A stretch of DNA of 64,000 nucleotides from Romanomermis culicivorax. Lineage: Eukaryota > Nematoda > Enoplea > Mermithida > Mermithidae. Made by a program: the position numbers and the translations under genes. The stretch's first letter is position 1. Each line of letters starts with the position of its first letter. Location of the stretch: the NCBI GenBank assembly GCA_963922205.1, contig CAWUHX010000009.1:496001-560000 (forward strand), written 5' to 3'. Shown here in pieces: positions 51,288 through 62,060 of the stretch. Below the pieces are notes generated by a model that searched no databases, was not told the DNA's origin, and saw nothing but the letters and a program-made list of their open reading frames with translations.

Positions 51288-53393
51288 CAAACAGTAGAAC
51301 AACCCTCGGTTCTGTTAATCTGCAGTTAAACCACGCCAATTATCAAATCACAATTAATGAATTCTATTATTCTGCAGTTAAATCACACCTATTATAAAAG
51401 CGCAGGTCCTCAAGTTTGGGTGGACTACTGTTTTCTTTAAAATTCCTTTAAACCTATTTTTATACAACATTCACAACCATCTATAAACACATGCTAAATA
51501 GTTTTTTCAACCCGTAGAAATAATGTTCCATTCAAATTAAGCAGATTCATATAACAAACGTGAATAAAACAACCAACAGTAGGTCGGGCTCTGTTAATCT
51601 GTCGTTAAACCACTTTTCCTCGTCGAAAAGTGAAAAGCAGGTTTCAAATGCTAAGGGCGAAAAACGAAAAGCAGGTTCGACTACTGTTTTTTAAAATTTG
51701 TTGCATTGCAACCTATTTTTTGCATTGCGACCTATTGTGATAAGACGGATCACACTACAAACCAAATACTCATGCTGAACTTTTGTTCCAACCCGTAGAA
51801 ATAATGTTTCACTTGAATCCAGTGGATATATCATGTCATGGACAGAAATGCTAACAAGATAATTGGACCAGTCTGTTAATCTGTCGTTAGACCACACTCA
51901 GCATATAGCTGTAAGTGGCTTGTAAGGCCAAAGACTAAGCTAAAATTGGCTGGTCCAAATTATCTTCTTTTCTTCTTTTCACTTTTAAAACTTTTTTTCT
52001 TAATTTTTTTCCATTTCAAACCATATTCCGAATAAGACGGATCACACTACAATGTCGGATAAGACGGATCACTCTACAAACATAATACTCATGCTAACCT
52101 TTGATTCCAACCCGTAGAAATAATGTTTCACTAATTTCAGGTGGATATATTATGTCGTCAACATGAATGCTAAAAAGGTAATTGGACCAGTCTATTAATC
52201 TGCCATTGGACCACTCTGAATGAAAAGCTGTAATCGGCTTGTAAGGCCCAAAAGCCACAGACAGGTGCACTGGTCCAAATTACCTTTCTTTTCTCAATTT
52301 TCTTCTTCTTTTAAAATTCTTTTTCCATTTCAAACCATATTCCGAATAAGACGGATCACACTACAATGTCGGATAAGACGGATCACTCTACGAATATAAT
52401 ACTCATGCTAACCTTTGATTCCAACCCGTAGAAATAATGTTTCACTAATTTCAGGTGGATATATTATGTTGTCGACATGAATGCTAAAAAGGTAATTGGA
52501 CCAGTCTATTAATCTGCCATTAGACCACTCTCAATGAAAAGCTGTAAGCGGCTTGTAAGGCCCAACAGCAAAAAGCAAGTTCACTGGTCCAAATTACCTT
52601 TTTTCTTTGTTATTGTGTTATGTGAATGTCGGATCATACGGATCACACTACAATGTCGGATCAGACCAATCATACTACAAACCAAAAACACATGCTACAT
52701 TTATGTTCCAACCCGTAGATATAATGTTTCACTCAAATCCAGTGGATACATATAGTCCTCATCGGGAATAATGGCAAGGCAGTAGAACAGCCGTATTGAT
52801 CTGTTGTTAGACCACAATTTATTGAGCAACCAAATGCTCTTCCTTCGGTTGACTACTGTTTTGCTAAAACTGTATTTTGATTTGATCCAAAATACTATAT
52901 CAGTGAGGTGAAATCCAGAAAACGACAATTATATGGATCCATATGACATACATTTATTCTTAATCGACCCGTCGGCATGATGTTTCAATGCTTTTCTCTT
53001 CTTTATATACACCTGCAAACGAGACTACATTATGTAATTGAACATACCGAACAAGGATTCCGTATGAATCCCATTTTGATCCCACAACAAAGCAGGAAAT
53101 GGCTTAACTACTGTTCTATCAGATGTTGAACATCTTCTAGATGTTATTCGGGATAATGTCACGGTTGTTGTTCAATCGTTTTACAAAATATTCCTTTTCA
53201 AAATTTTTTTCAAACTTTCCAAATAAACTTACAATACTTTTTTCTAACCCGTACAAATAATGTTTCAATGAATTGCAGGAGATACATATAGCAAAAATGA
53301 ATTAAATTGTCAAACAGTAGAACACTAGGATGATTAATCTGAAGTTAAACCACACCTAAATGACGAACAATCTTGGCTGGACTACTGTTTTTG
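51288..53393 (+). repeat. Right subterminal array of hairpin modules
   Basis: Seven hairpin modules with outer arms at: 51288-51297/51425-51434; 51575-51586/51678-51688; 51856-51871/51950-51966; 52175-52190/52270-52286; 52489-52504/52584-52600; 52774-52785/52853-52864; 53311-53320/53382-53393. Each contains TTAATCTG(C/T) and GTTA(A/G)ACCAC in the 5' half. Most are preceded by CAACCCGTAGAAATAATGTT. The third to fifth share arms (A)AGATAATTGGACCAG or AAGGTAATTGGACCAG with matching changes on the other arm. They could be structured RNAs or protein-binding sites; no coding frames fit. Confidence 0.8.
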
Positions 53394-54244
53394 AATTTTT
53401 TCTCAATAAAACTATGAAAAAATTTCCTTACTCATAACGAAGGAAAAATAGAAAATAGAAGAAGAAAGCTTTTCTTTACGTATTCATAAAGACACGGATC
53501 CGTACACAAAATTTAAATAAACCACTCCACGGATCCAGATTCGTAAAATAATTTTCTGCCTAAACATATAAGGCTGGGTAAACATATATGGCTGGGTAAA
53601 CATACATGACTGGGTAAACACAGTTATTTGCAATAAAAGAGGTTAATGTTTGCTCAACTAACATTATACACGGATCCAGATCCGTACAATAAAAAAAATC
53701 CTAATACACATACATTTATTCTATATCATCCCGTCGACGTGATGTTTCAATGCTTTTCTCTTCTTTATATACACCTGCAAAATAGACTTCATTATGTAAT
53801 TGAACCAACCGACTAAAGATCTGGTACAGATCCGATTTTGATCCAATAACGAAGAAAGAAAGCAACATCAACGGCTTAACTACTGTTCTATCGGATGTTG
53901 AACGTCTTCGGGATGTTATTTGGGATCATGTCACGGTTGTTGTTCAATCGTTTTACAAAATATTTCTTTCCAAAATTATTTTGGACTAGAAATTGGACTA
54001 CTGTTTTTGAATTTTTTCTCAATAAAACTATGAAAATTTTACTACCATGGTAAAATACGAAAAATTTTACTCTAGGTGGAAATTTGATAAAAATTTTGAT
54101 CCGGATCAATAGTCATGATCCAGATTAAAATGTGATTATGTGACGTTAATTTACTAATCACCAAGGAAAAATATAAACATATATGGCTGGGAAAACATAA
54201 TGGCTGGGTAAACACGGTTATTCGCAATAAAAGTGGTTAATGTT
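53394..54244. repeat. Inner right subterminal repeats
   Basis: Contains inverted counterparts of left-side sequence: several GGCTGGGTAAACAT units (53571-53620 and 54185), ACGGATCCAGATCCGTAC blocks (53672 and 54268), and CATCCCGTCGACGTGATGTT (53728). Corresponding left copies lie at about 29735 and 30960-31120, so the inverted similarity of the two ends extends beyond the TIRs with insertions and deletions. Confidence 0.7.
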
Positions 54245-55251
54245 TGCTCAACTAACATTATACACGGATCCAGATCCGTACAAATAATTGCAATGAAAAA
54301 AATCCTAATAAACATGCATTTATTCTATATCATCCCGTCGACGTGATGTTTCAATGCTTTTCTCTACTTTATATACACCTGCAAAAGAGACTTCTTCATG
54401 TAATTGAACCAACCGACTAAAGATCCGTACGGATCCAATTTTGATCCCATAACTAAACAAGAGGTCAATATTAATGGCTTAACAACCGTTCTATCAGATG
54501 TTCAACATCTGATAGAAGTTGCTCGGGATGATTCACGGTTGTGGTTCAATCGTTTTACAATTTTCTTTTCTGAAAAATTTTACTCTAGGTGAAAATTTGA
54601 AAAAAAAATTCGATCGGTATCATTATGTGACGTTAATTTACTCATCACGACGGTAAAATACGAAAAATTTTACTCTAGGTGAAAATTTGAAAAAAAAATT
54701 TTGATCCGGATCAAAATTTCGATCCGGATCAAAATATGATGATGTGACGTTAATTTACTCATCACGACGTTAAAATACGAAAAATTTTACTCTAGGTGAA
54801 AATTTGAAAAAAAAATTTGATCCGGATCAAAAATATTGATCTGGATCAAATTCTGATTATGTGACGTGAATATACTCATCACGACGAAAAAATTCGAAAA
54901 ATTTTGATCTAGATCAAAAAATTTTGATCTGGATCAAAAATTTTGATCCGGATCAAAAAATCATGATCCGGATCAAAAATTCGGGTTCCCGATCAAAAAT
55001 TAATACATACAAACCCGATCCGTGGGGGGTGATCCGTGACGAAAATCCGGGTTTTAGACGAATTTTCCACGGATCCGGATCACCGGACTGATCCGCCGTG
55101 ATCCGTGATAATCCGGGTTTTAGACACCTAAAAACATGGTTTGGCGAGCCAAACCCCCGATCCGCCGATCCGCCGATCCGTGGTGATCCGGGTTTTAGAC
55201 ACCCGATCCGGATCCGGATCCGTGGACATGATCCGGGTTTTAGTACTACCC
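54245..55251 (-). repeat. Right terminal inverted repeat, about 1.0 kb
   Basis: Reverse complement of 28830-29836, ending ...CCGGGTTTTAGTACTACCC. Scattered substitutions accumulate inward, while the outer 120 bp show a single difference. Confidence 0.93.
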
Positions 55252-55260
55252 ACAAAGAAA
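55252..55260. repeat. Target-site duplication, right copy
   Basis: ACAAAGAAA, identical to 28821-28829. Confidence 0.95.
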
Positions 55261-55542
55261 CGATAATTTGGACCCTTTACCGAAATTATCGCATTTTGGG
55301 CGAGCAGCAAACAATCATTTTTACGTTTTCCTAGAAAAACCCAAAAAATAAAAATTTTTGTTAAAAACCAATAAGTCCACCCATGCAAAATAACCCTTTC
55401 CCCTCTGCCATCCCCCTTAAAAACCAAGGGCGCCCTCCGCCAGCAAGCCGCGACCTTAGAAATCCACTTTGAAGGTTCCCGTATATAATATATAAGGGGG
55501 GCGGAGCAACGCCTTTGATTGCCTAGTTTCAGAAATGTGCCG

Positions 55543-55686
55543 CCCATCTTGATTTCTTTTCAAGATGGGGTCTTGATTTTTTTTCAAGATGGGATCTTGA
55601 TTTTTATTTCAAGATGCCATCTTGATTTTTTAAAGATTCCATCTTGATTTTTTTTCAAGGTGCCATCTTGATTTTTTTCCCAAGAT
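55543..55686. repeat. Tandem array of CATCTTGA(T)nTCAAGATG palindromes
   Basis: At least five units of about 28-30 bp, each a short inverted repeat CATCTTGA ... TCAAGATG around a T-rich centre. Related fragments continue at 55766-55795. It starts about 290 bp outside the giant element. Confidence 0.8.
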
Positions 55687-56429
55687 TATTTCGAGAAAAA
55701 TGTGATGCGCTTCAAAAAATTGTGATGCACTTGAAGAAAAAGTCGAACATCGGAAAACTCTTACATCTTGATTTTTTTGCGATGCATCTTGAAAAAATGT
55801 TGTGCATCATGTTCGGCGGTAACGAATTTTTTCAGGTGGTAACAAATTTTTTCAAGTGGTAACACTTTTTTCAAGTGGTAATGAGTTTGGCCCTAAGCGA
55901 ATAACTAACAAAAATTAATAATCTGCAAAGATTTAGAAATTTTTCGCAATTTTTTTCGATGTTTTTAATAAAATTAACTCATCTTCACAATAAATTTAGA
56001 AAATTTCTATAAACTTGGTGAATTTTCAAAAATGTGATGAAAATCGTTTTCCATAGAGATGGAAAAATTTTTCGTAATTGTTATATGTTTCAACAAAATC
56101 TAACAAATTTTTACAAGAATTGAAAAAAATTCAAGATTCGATGAAATTTCAGAATTATTTAGAAATTAATAATTTCCAAAACAAATTGAAAAGCTCTTGG
56201 TATTTTTGTAAAATCGTTCAGACAATAGTTTGGCATGAAGATTACAGCCTGTTTCTTAAAAGCTGTCAGTAAAGTTACAGTAATCCCGTTTCGCAAAGAC
56301 TGTTGTTAGGCTTGAGATGCGTATTCATATTGAGAGAGAATGAAAAGCTCGTGTTCAGAGAATATGCAAAATTATAGTTTCACGCAAATTTGTTCTCAAC
56401 TGTTTAAAAATAGTACTATCAAATCAGTT
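55687..56429. other. No gene recognised
   Basis: AT-rich DNA with AAATTTTT runs and GTGGTAAC(A/G) repeats near 55836-55880 (TTTTTTCAAGTGGTAAC). No coding region. Confidence 0.4.
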
Positions 56430-57060
56430 AGGCATCACCAATGTAACTATACCGCCAGCTTTTGGGAAACTTGCCCACCTACGCAAGACAGTCAATCTAG
56501 CCTTAAAGATTGCAGATATGGATTTCGAATTTGTTGAAATAGTTGAGGATGACAACGGATCTTCTTTGTCAAACTCGAATTGAGCCGAATAATTTTCTTC
56601 TGGTGATTGGTCGTCGTTCTGTCTGCCTATCATTGCATCAGCATATTGAGCTCCTTCACCAGGATGACAATTTTCATGAACCCTTAGTCCCTTGATAACA
56701 GCTGAACCTCGACCGAGAATATCTAAAATCGCCGCATCAACATCAGTCAATTCAGTGCTCACCGCCCTCTGCTCCTGTCGAATTCACAATGTCAATTTTC
56801 TTCATCATAGCACGGCAAAGATTGTCCCATACTGTATCACAAACTTAAGGCCATTTCTTGTCCCTAAGGAAAGGATACCCAATACTTTTGCCATAGGTAA
56901 ATATCGATTCCCAAGCAGCTGCTTTTTGGAACTAGTCAATGTCAGAAAATGCACCAAATAACATGGCCTTCAATTCCTTGATTTGCTCTAAAAGTAACAG
57001 TTTTAGCTGGAATGTATTCTGTTGTTTGATGAACATCTTCCATTTCTTCTAACCAACTGT
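56430..57060 (-). pseudogene. Zeste/Myb-SANT-like DNA-binding protein, decayed
   Basis: Reading leftward from about 57060, one frame gives LLLLEQIKELKAMLFGAF, then an in-frame TAG, AAWESIFTYGKSIGYPFLRD, a TAA, and CDTVWDNLCRAMMKKID. The frame then shifts after TGAEGGEH to continue as LTDVDAAILDILGRGSAVIK through about 56520. The Trp spacing, the basic helix and the acidic LTDVDAAI segment recall the zeste-type or MADF/Myb-SANT domains found in transposon accessory proteins and nematode gene families. Two stops and at least one frameshift make this a pseudogene. The family call is from memory and tentative; the coding origin is more secure. Confidence 0.55.
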
Positions 57061-57274
57061 TGAAAAGTTGGTAATCAGTTGGTCACGCAACATCATTTGA
57101 GCGAAGTCAATGCAAATTCAAAAGAAACCGAACGAATTCAAAAGAAATTCCATTATTACCACAGAACAATCGAACCAAACAAACCAAATATTTCCCGATC
57201 CGATTAAAAAATCCCATTACAAAAAGATTACGAATTCCCCTATAACGAGTGCCAAAAAACACCCATAAAATGAT

Positions 57275-57308
57275 CATTTTACGAGTCCTGCGAAGGACTC
57301 GTAAAATG
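57275..57308. other. Perfect 14-bp stem hairpin
   Basis: CATTTTACGAGTCC, a 6-nt TGCGAA centre, then the exact complement. The half-site CGAAGGACTC is repeated immediately after (57309-57318). It could be the scar or core of a small foldback element. Confidence 0.75.
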
Positions 57309-58394
57309 CGAAGGACTCAAGGCAGGTCACCCGTAGCACAAATTGCGTCACTCCTACCTTGTTGCCCATTGCCCATAGGTTGTAGCTCATCATCTATAGC
57401 ACGAGTGGAGCTGATTTACTCGTAGAATTCAACACTTGTAATACTCGTAAGACTCATAATGTTGTGGTGAAACCAGGCCCTGGAGTGCATAGGATAGTGA
57501 ATTTACTGAATCTTTCCAAAGTGCATCATACAATATTCAAGAATAATACAGTATGCTGAAAGAATTTAGTAATTATTTTCTATCTTATACTCCTGAGAAA
57601 ATCGGCTGTCAGACTAAAGGCTCGCATTGACATTGTCAACAGCTGAAATGTCATAATTAAAATAGTAGTGCAAAAATCGTCCTGAAAGATGCCACAAGTA
57701 ATATCGGCACGCGCAATGTCATTGTGAATAGGGCCAAGCGCAGCCATTGGAAAGTCCTTAAACTGTCTATCTGCTTACGAGACCTAATTAGTAATGACAA
57801 TTTGAGGAGCATTACCATTTTTCAAAAATAAACTCGCTTCATTAGCTTGACTTATTTATATGAAATGCCTAAAATTCTCGACCAGTAAACTTGTTTATTT
57901 TTCTCGCTATTTCTCTCTTTCTCTCTCTCCTTCTATTTGTCGTCAACATTAATTTACTTTTTTACTCAATTCATCCACATAATAGTAGGAAAAAATATTC
58001 TTTGTTTAATTGGCTGCTCATGCTCACACTCTGGAAAATGTTGGACGCCCCGTTGACTTAGTATTTTGGAAAGCGGTTAACATATAACGTTCTGCTCATG
58101 ACACAATGTCGGTGAAAAAAGAATTCAAGTTTGTATTCATCTTTGGATTTCCATTAACGCATGAATATTCATTCGTTCATTCATTCATCGAAATAAAAAT
58201 TTCATGCTTTGAAAACAGTTTCAAGTCGGTAAGAGAGCCTTGTGGTGATCACAAAACATAAGAAAAGCATCTTATTGATACGTTTCAAAGAGAAAAATGT
58301 TCTTGCCTCACTTTCCCGATTAGATTAATTTCATTGAAGAAGCGCAAGATTCAACGTGTGTTATCCAACTTTTCATTTCAAAAATAAGATACAG
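57309..58394. other. No gene recognised
   Basis: AT-rich DNA with a CT-rich tract at 57900-57935. No gene or element boundary was seen. Confidence 0.4.
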
Positions 58395-58532
58395 TCTCAC
58401 TTTGGCGTCCGTCTCACTTTGGCGCCCATCTCACTTGGGCGCCCGTCTCGCTTTGGCGCCCGTCTCACTTTGGCGCCCATCTCACTTTGGTGCTCACTTT
58501 GGCGCCCGTCCTACTTTGGCGCAAATGTCCTA
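58395..58532 (+). repeat. Minisatellite, CTCACTTTGGCGCCCGT units (left array)
   Basis: About eight tandem copies of a 17-bp unit GTCTCACTTTGGCGCCC. The same unit appears in opposite orientation at 59247-59472, flanking the small gene between them. Confidence 0.9.
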
Positions 58533-58596
58533 ATAAACAAACGATGTGTTCTCATCTATGCAAATTTTACGCGCAGTTTTACATTACCATAACGGC

Positions 58597-58605
58597 TATA
58601 AATAG
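58597..58605 (+). promoter_or_regulatory. TATA box TATAAATAG
   Basis: A canonical TATAAATAG lies 64 bp before the ATG at 58669 and 65 bp after the left minisatellite. It is the clearest promoter-like site outside the giant element. Confidence 0.55.
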
Positions 58606-58668
58606 CTCAGGCCACCCTGAAAATAATCAGTTACCCTGCTAAATAAAAACACTTTTCATAAAACTAAA

Positions 58669-58959
58669 ATGGCTGATTTCAAGGAAGCCCCCTCTATCGC
58701 GTCTTTGTATTGTCAAATGTCAATGTTAGTTTGTGAAAGTAGAGTTAATCCGGATCTTTTTTATTTGTTCAAAAAGAAAAAAGTTGAAGGATTGGCCACC
58801 GGTGAGGAAGTCATGTACTCCGAATGCGTTTCTTGCAATAGTCATCGGAACCCCATGGGTCATGCCACAATTCGTGTCAAATCGGGATCACGGTCACAAT
58901 CCACTATGTGCGCCTTACCCGATTCGAAGTTGAAGCTAAGTGTATCAAATGTGAAATGA
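58669..58959 (+). CDS. Small unrecognised protein, 96 aa
   Basis: Not recognised. ATG-started frame of 96 codons beginning MADFKEAPSI, with a basic patch FKKKKVE near residue 35, a CVSC pair near residues 53-56 followed by His residues, and a basic, serine-rich C-terminus. The preceding A-rich leader and TATA box support a real transcript. The Cys-x2-Cys pair hints at metal binding, but a complete zinc-finger pattern is not visible. The gene sits between inverted minisatellite arrays and so may belong to a mobile element. A GTGAGG donor-like site at about 58801 leaves alternative splicing possible. Confidence 0.4.
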   Translation: MADFKEAPSIASLYCQMSMLVCESRVNPDLFYLFKKKKVEGLATGEEVMYSECVSCNSHRNPMGHATIRVKSGSRSQSTMCALPDSKLKLSVSNVK

Positions 58960-59246
58960 TTTTTTTTCCAATTTTTCACTAATTTTTATTACCGTGCAAA
59001 TTATGTGCGAAATCCTACAATTTATAATGTTCTCAGGGAAAATGGGAAATTTACAAAATGCAATCTAAAAATAGCCTTCGTCTATTTTTGAGGAAACGAT
59101 ATTTGACAATTTTGAGGAGAAGGGACTTTCGAGAAAAAGCTTTGAAGCATTTTTCGGGGAAAATGAACGGGGAAACAGAACCTTCGGGGAATGAGGATTC
59201 ACCCAAATAAATGATCAGCATGAATGCCGAAAAGCAGACTATGATA

Positions 59247-59472
59247 GGGCGTCAAAGTGAGACAGGCGTCAAAGTGAGACGGGCACCAATGTGAGACGGG
59301 CGCCAAGTTAGGACTTCCAAGAAAAGTCATTATTGAACAATGGGCGCCAAAGTAAGACGGGCGCCAAAGTAAGACAACAGTCTCACTTTGGCGCCTACAA
59401 CGTTGGACGCCAAAGTGAGACTGGCGTCAAAGTGAGATGGGCGCCAAAGTGAGACGGGCGCCAAAGTGAGAC
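59247..59472 (-). repeat. Minisatellite, GGCGCCAAAGTGAGACG units (right array)
   Basis: Inverted counterpart of the 58395-58532 array, in two blocks (59247-59310 and 59340-59472). One unit (about 59379-59395) is flipped to the left-array orientation. Confidence 0.88.
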
Positions 59473-61856
59473 CACAATCAAAAATATGACCGCGTAAGTT
59501 AGAAAGTTGCATTAGGAAAAATATAAGATAAAATAATAAAATGACGTAGTACAGTCTGTTTTTTGAGACAAAGCTTCAGAAGCACATAGTGAATCACCTA
59601 CATCGTTTACAGGAAGTTTTTAATGCAGAATTTTCCATTCAGAATTTTAATGGTTTGTAGCATGGCAGAAAAAGCAGTGTTTGATTAGTGAAAGTTTAAT
59701 GGGAAAAAATTTTTTGAAGTGAAGAGATCGAAATTTTCGCTTAAAAATTATAATCCGGAACACAGGAATTTTGATTCCAAAAATCATGAAAGTATTCAAT
59801 GTTTGAATCGACGGGAAAGTTGATCCTTCAAGTAAGTCATAGACAAAAAATTATTATTTGCGATCGAAAAATAGTCATTTTCCAGCTCTTCTCGTCCCTA
59901 GGATTGGGTCCCTTAATGTAGGAGTATACGATTGAAAAAGTCTGGGGAGGAAACATTGATTTGGGTAAAAAGTTTGATATAAAATTTGATAGAATACACC
60001 CGTGGAAAGTATGTAAGAAACAAAGGCTAAAGAGTAACACTAACGGTAAAAGTTTTCATTCATTTACATACCTTTTACCCTGTGGAGATAATGATCTGCA
60101 AAGACATGCTTATAACTTCAGGTTATGTTCAACACACATATCCGCAATGTGGGTAGGGTGCATGATCGCTACCCAGTGCACAAGAGCTACCATAGAAAAA
60201 TAACAAAAAATACATCAACTCTATAGAAGTTTTGTGTTTGTCAATGTTTATAAAATTACAAGTTCTTGCACAGTTGATGGAGCAAAATCGTGCATATTAG
60301 GCATAATAATGAACAATGGCCCACAGTGAAATCACTTAGTGTTGAGTAATAAAAAAATATGAAATAAGGCGATTATCTTGACAAAAATTAAAATGCGTAG
60401 GGCCTTGTGTTTTTACTGACCGGGTGTTCCATTACAAAAATATATTGTGTTTTGAAAATGTACAATTATGACACAAATTCTGTCGAGTTTTGAAAAATCA
60501 GTCCGTTCAGATCCTGCGTAAATCATAACAGAATCGGATCGACCAGATGAATGGTAACTCATTAAACCTAATACTCGAAAAGTTGTTAAAGGTTAGTTAA
60601 GTATGCTCGCAAATTTTTAGTCCTATGCGACAAACGCCTAAGTAGAAAATCGTAAAAATAAGAAATAGTGCTTGCTTTCCACTGCTATTATTTGTAAGCA
60701 TTTCAAGCAAAACAGACTATTTATTCCATATATATATTATAAACATTTTCGGTAGCGCTCGTGTACTAAGTAGAGCTTATCCCGATCTCAAATGTACAAT
60801 AACGCCTGATTTCAATACCTTCAGTCATACCGTACTCGACGCCTCAGAATCTCCAGACGGATGGCGAAGAAGTCATATAAAAACTTGGATCCTTGATTAA
60901 AAGTGAACGACGAGTCACTCTTGGGACATTTCAACTGGTGTTCAATGAATCATGTGTTTATTGCTATTTTTATGGAATCTTATTGATCATGAGAGGAGAA
61001 AATAAATGCAGAGTAAAATTGAATAAAGAGTGAAATTTTTTCTTCCAAAACGATTGATAACAAGCGTTTACATTATTTTGCGAGCCTGGAATCTTCGAAA
61101 TGACTAAATGTTATTTAACGTTTCATTTTTCGCAGATCTCAATGTCACTTGCATAATAGCCTACATAAATTCTATAGTCTGTTTTTCTTCAAATACTTGT
61201 AAATTTGAAAGTAAAAAGCAAGTACTATTATTATTTTTGAAATCTCCTGCGAAGCCATGTGTCCTTAATATTTGTGAGTCTATTCAATCAACCCTCATAA
61301 TTTTTTAAGTAAAAGATCCAACAGTAAAAGCTATATGTAAACGATTTTGAGGGCGGTACTTAATTTGTTATTTTTGGTAAGTCAGCGAACATAAATCAGT
61401 ACATCTGACAATTCATAGTGACCAATATTGTCTCTTTTCCTTTTAATGCTTGTACCTATTTTTGCGAAAAGAAAGTAAGATTTATATTTTTACTATTTCC
61501 TGTTAAACCACATGTCATACGACTGAAAATTTGGGAGCTTAATTGTCAAACCCTTTTCATTTTTTAGTTAAAAATCCTACAGTAAAAGCTTTGTGTAAAT
61601 GACATTGAGGGCGATTCTTATTTTGTATATTTTCCACTATGTAAGCATTTTATTAAAAACGGATTACAAGCTGTTTACGCAGATCTGTTTACAGGTAGAT
61701 TTACACGTAGACGTAGATCTGTTTACACGCTAAAATTATCATAATGTACTTATAGATTAAAACTCCGACTATATAATCGCTCTAAAGCTATAGCAGATAT
61801 GAACGAGTATAGTATTGCATCCGCGACTATTCACTAACTATTTTATTAGAAAATGC
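59473..61856. other. No gene recognised; dispersed repeat copies
   Basis: AT-rich DNA. At 60630-60720, 61310-61375 and 61560-61660 are copies of a dispersed family with the words CTTGCTTTCCACT and ACAGTAAAAGCT...GTAAA(C/T)GA. No coding region was supported. Confidence 0.4.
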
Positions 61857-62060
61857 CCCGATTGGGCAGAAAAAAGAATATACTTGCTCCGATAGTTACC
61901 AAGCTAGAAAAAGGATTGAACTAGATTTTTGAGAACTTGAGTTAAGATTTGAAAAAATCACTTTTGTAATAGTGGATTTTTATTCTTCTTCATTAAAAAA
62001 TTTTTCATGTCCGTGGAAAAGTATATTCTGCAGCTTCGTGCATTTTGTCCCTCCATAACA
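61857..62060 (+). mobile_element. Solo arm of the 5705-9443 element family
   Basis: AAAATGCCCCGATTGGGCAG and the following 200 bp match the outer arm at 5705-5910 with scattered changes, including GAGAATATACTTGCT-like and AAAGTATATTCTGC blocks. No matching inverted arm was found in the window. Confidence 0.75.

Larger units (their letters stand above)
28830..55251. mobile_element. Giant Mutator-like DNA transposon (about 23.5 kb after removing duplication)
   Basis: The boundaries are set by long inverted repeats and a perfect 9-bp duplication. The cargo is a leftward transposase gene with MULE DDE, SWIM and PHD parts plus ubiquitin-protease-like exons, a rightward arginine-rich protein and a rightward superfamily 1 helicase. 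Between genes and ends lie mirror-image arrays of subterminal modules. Known MULEs carry the same transposase core and 8-11 bp duplications, but the helicase cargo and this domain combination are unusual as far as I know. Genes contain many spliceosomal introns, so expression relies on host splicing. The intact helicase and near-identical outer 120 bp of the TIRs (one difference seen) suggest fairly recent activity. Confidence 0.93.

Noticed and set aside
28830-55251. Interpretation as a Maverick/Polinton
   Set aside because: No polymerase B, retroviral-type integrase, capsid or packaging ATPase is encoded. The 9-bp duplication and MULE core argue otherwise (Mavericks usually make 5-6 bp duplications).
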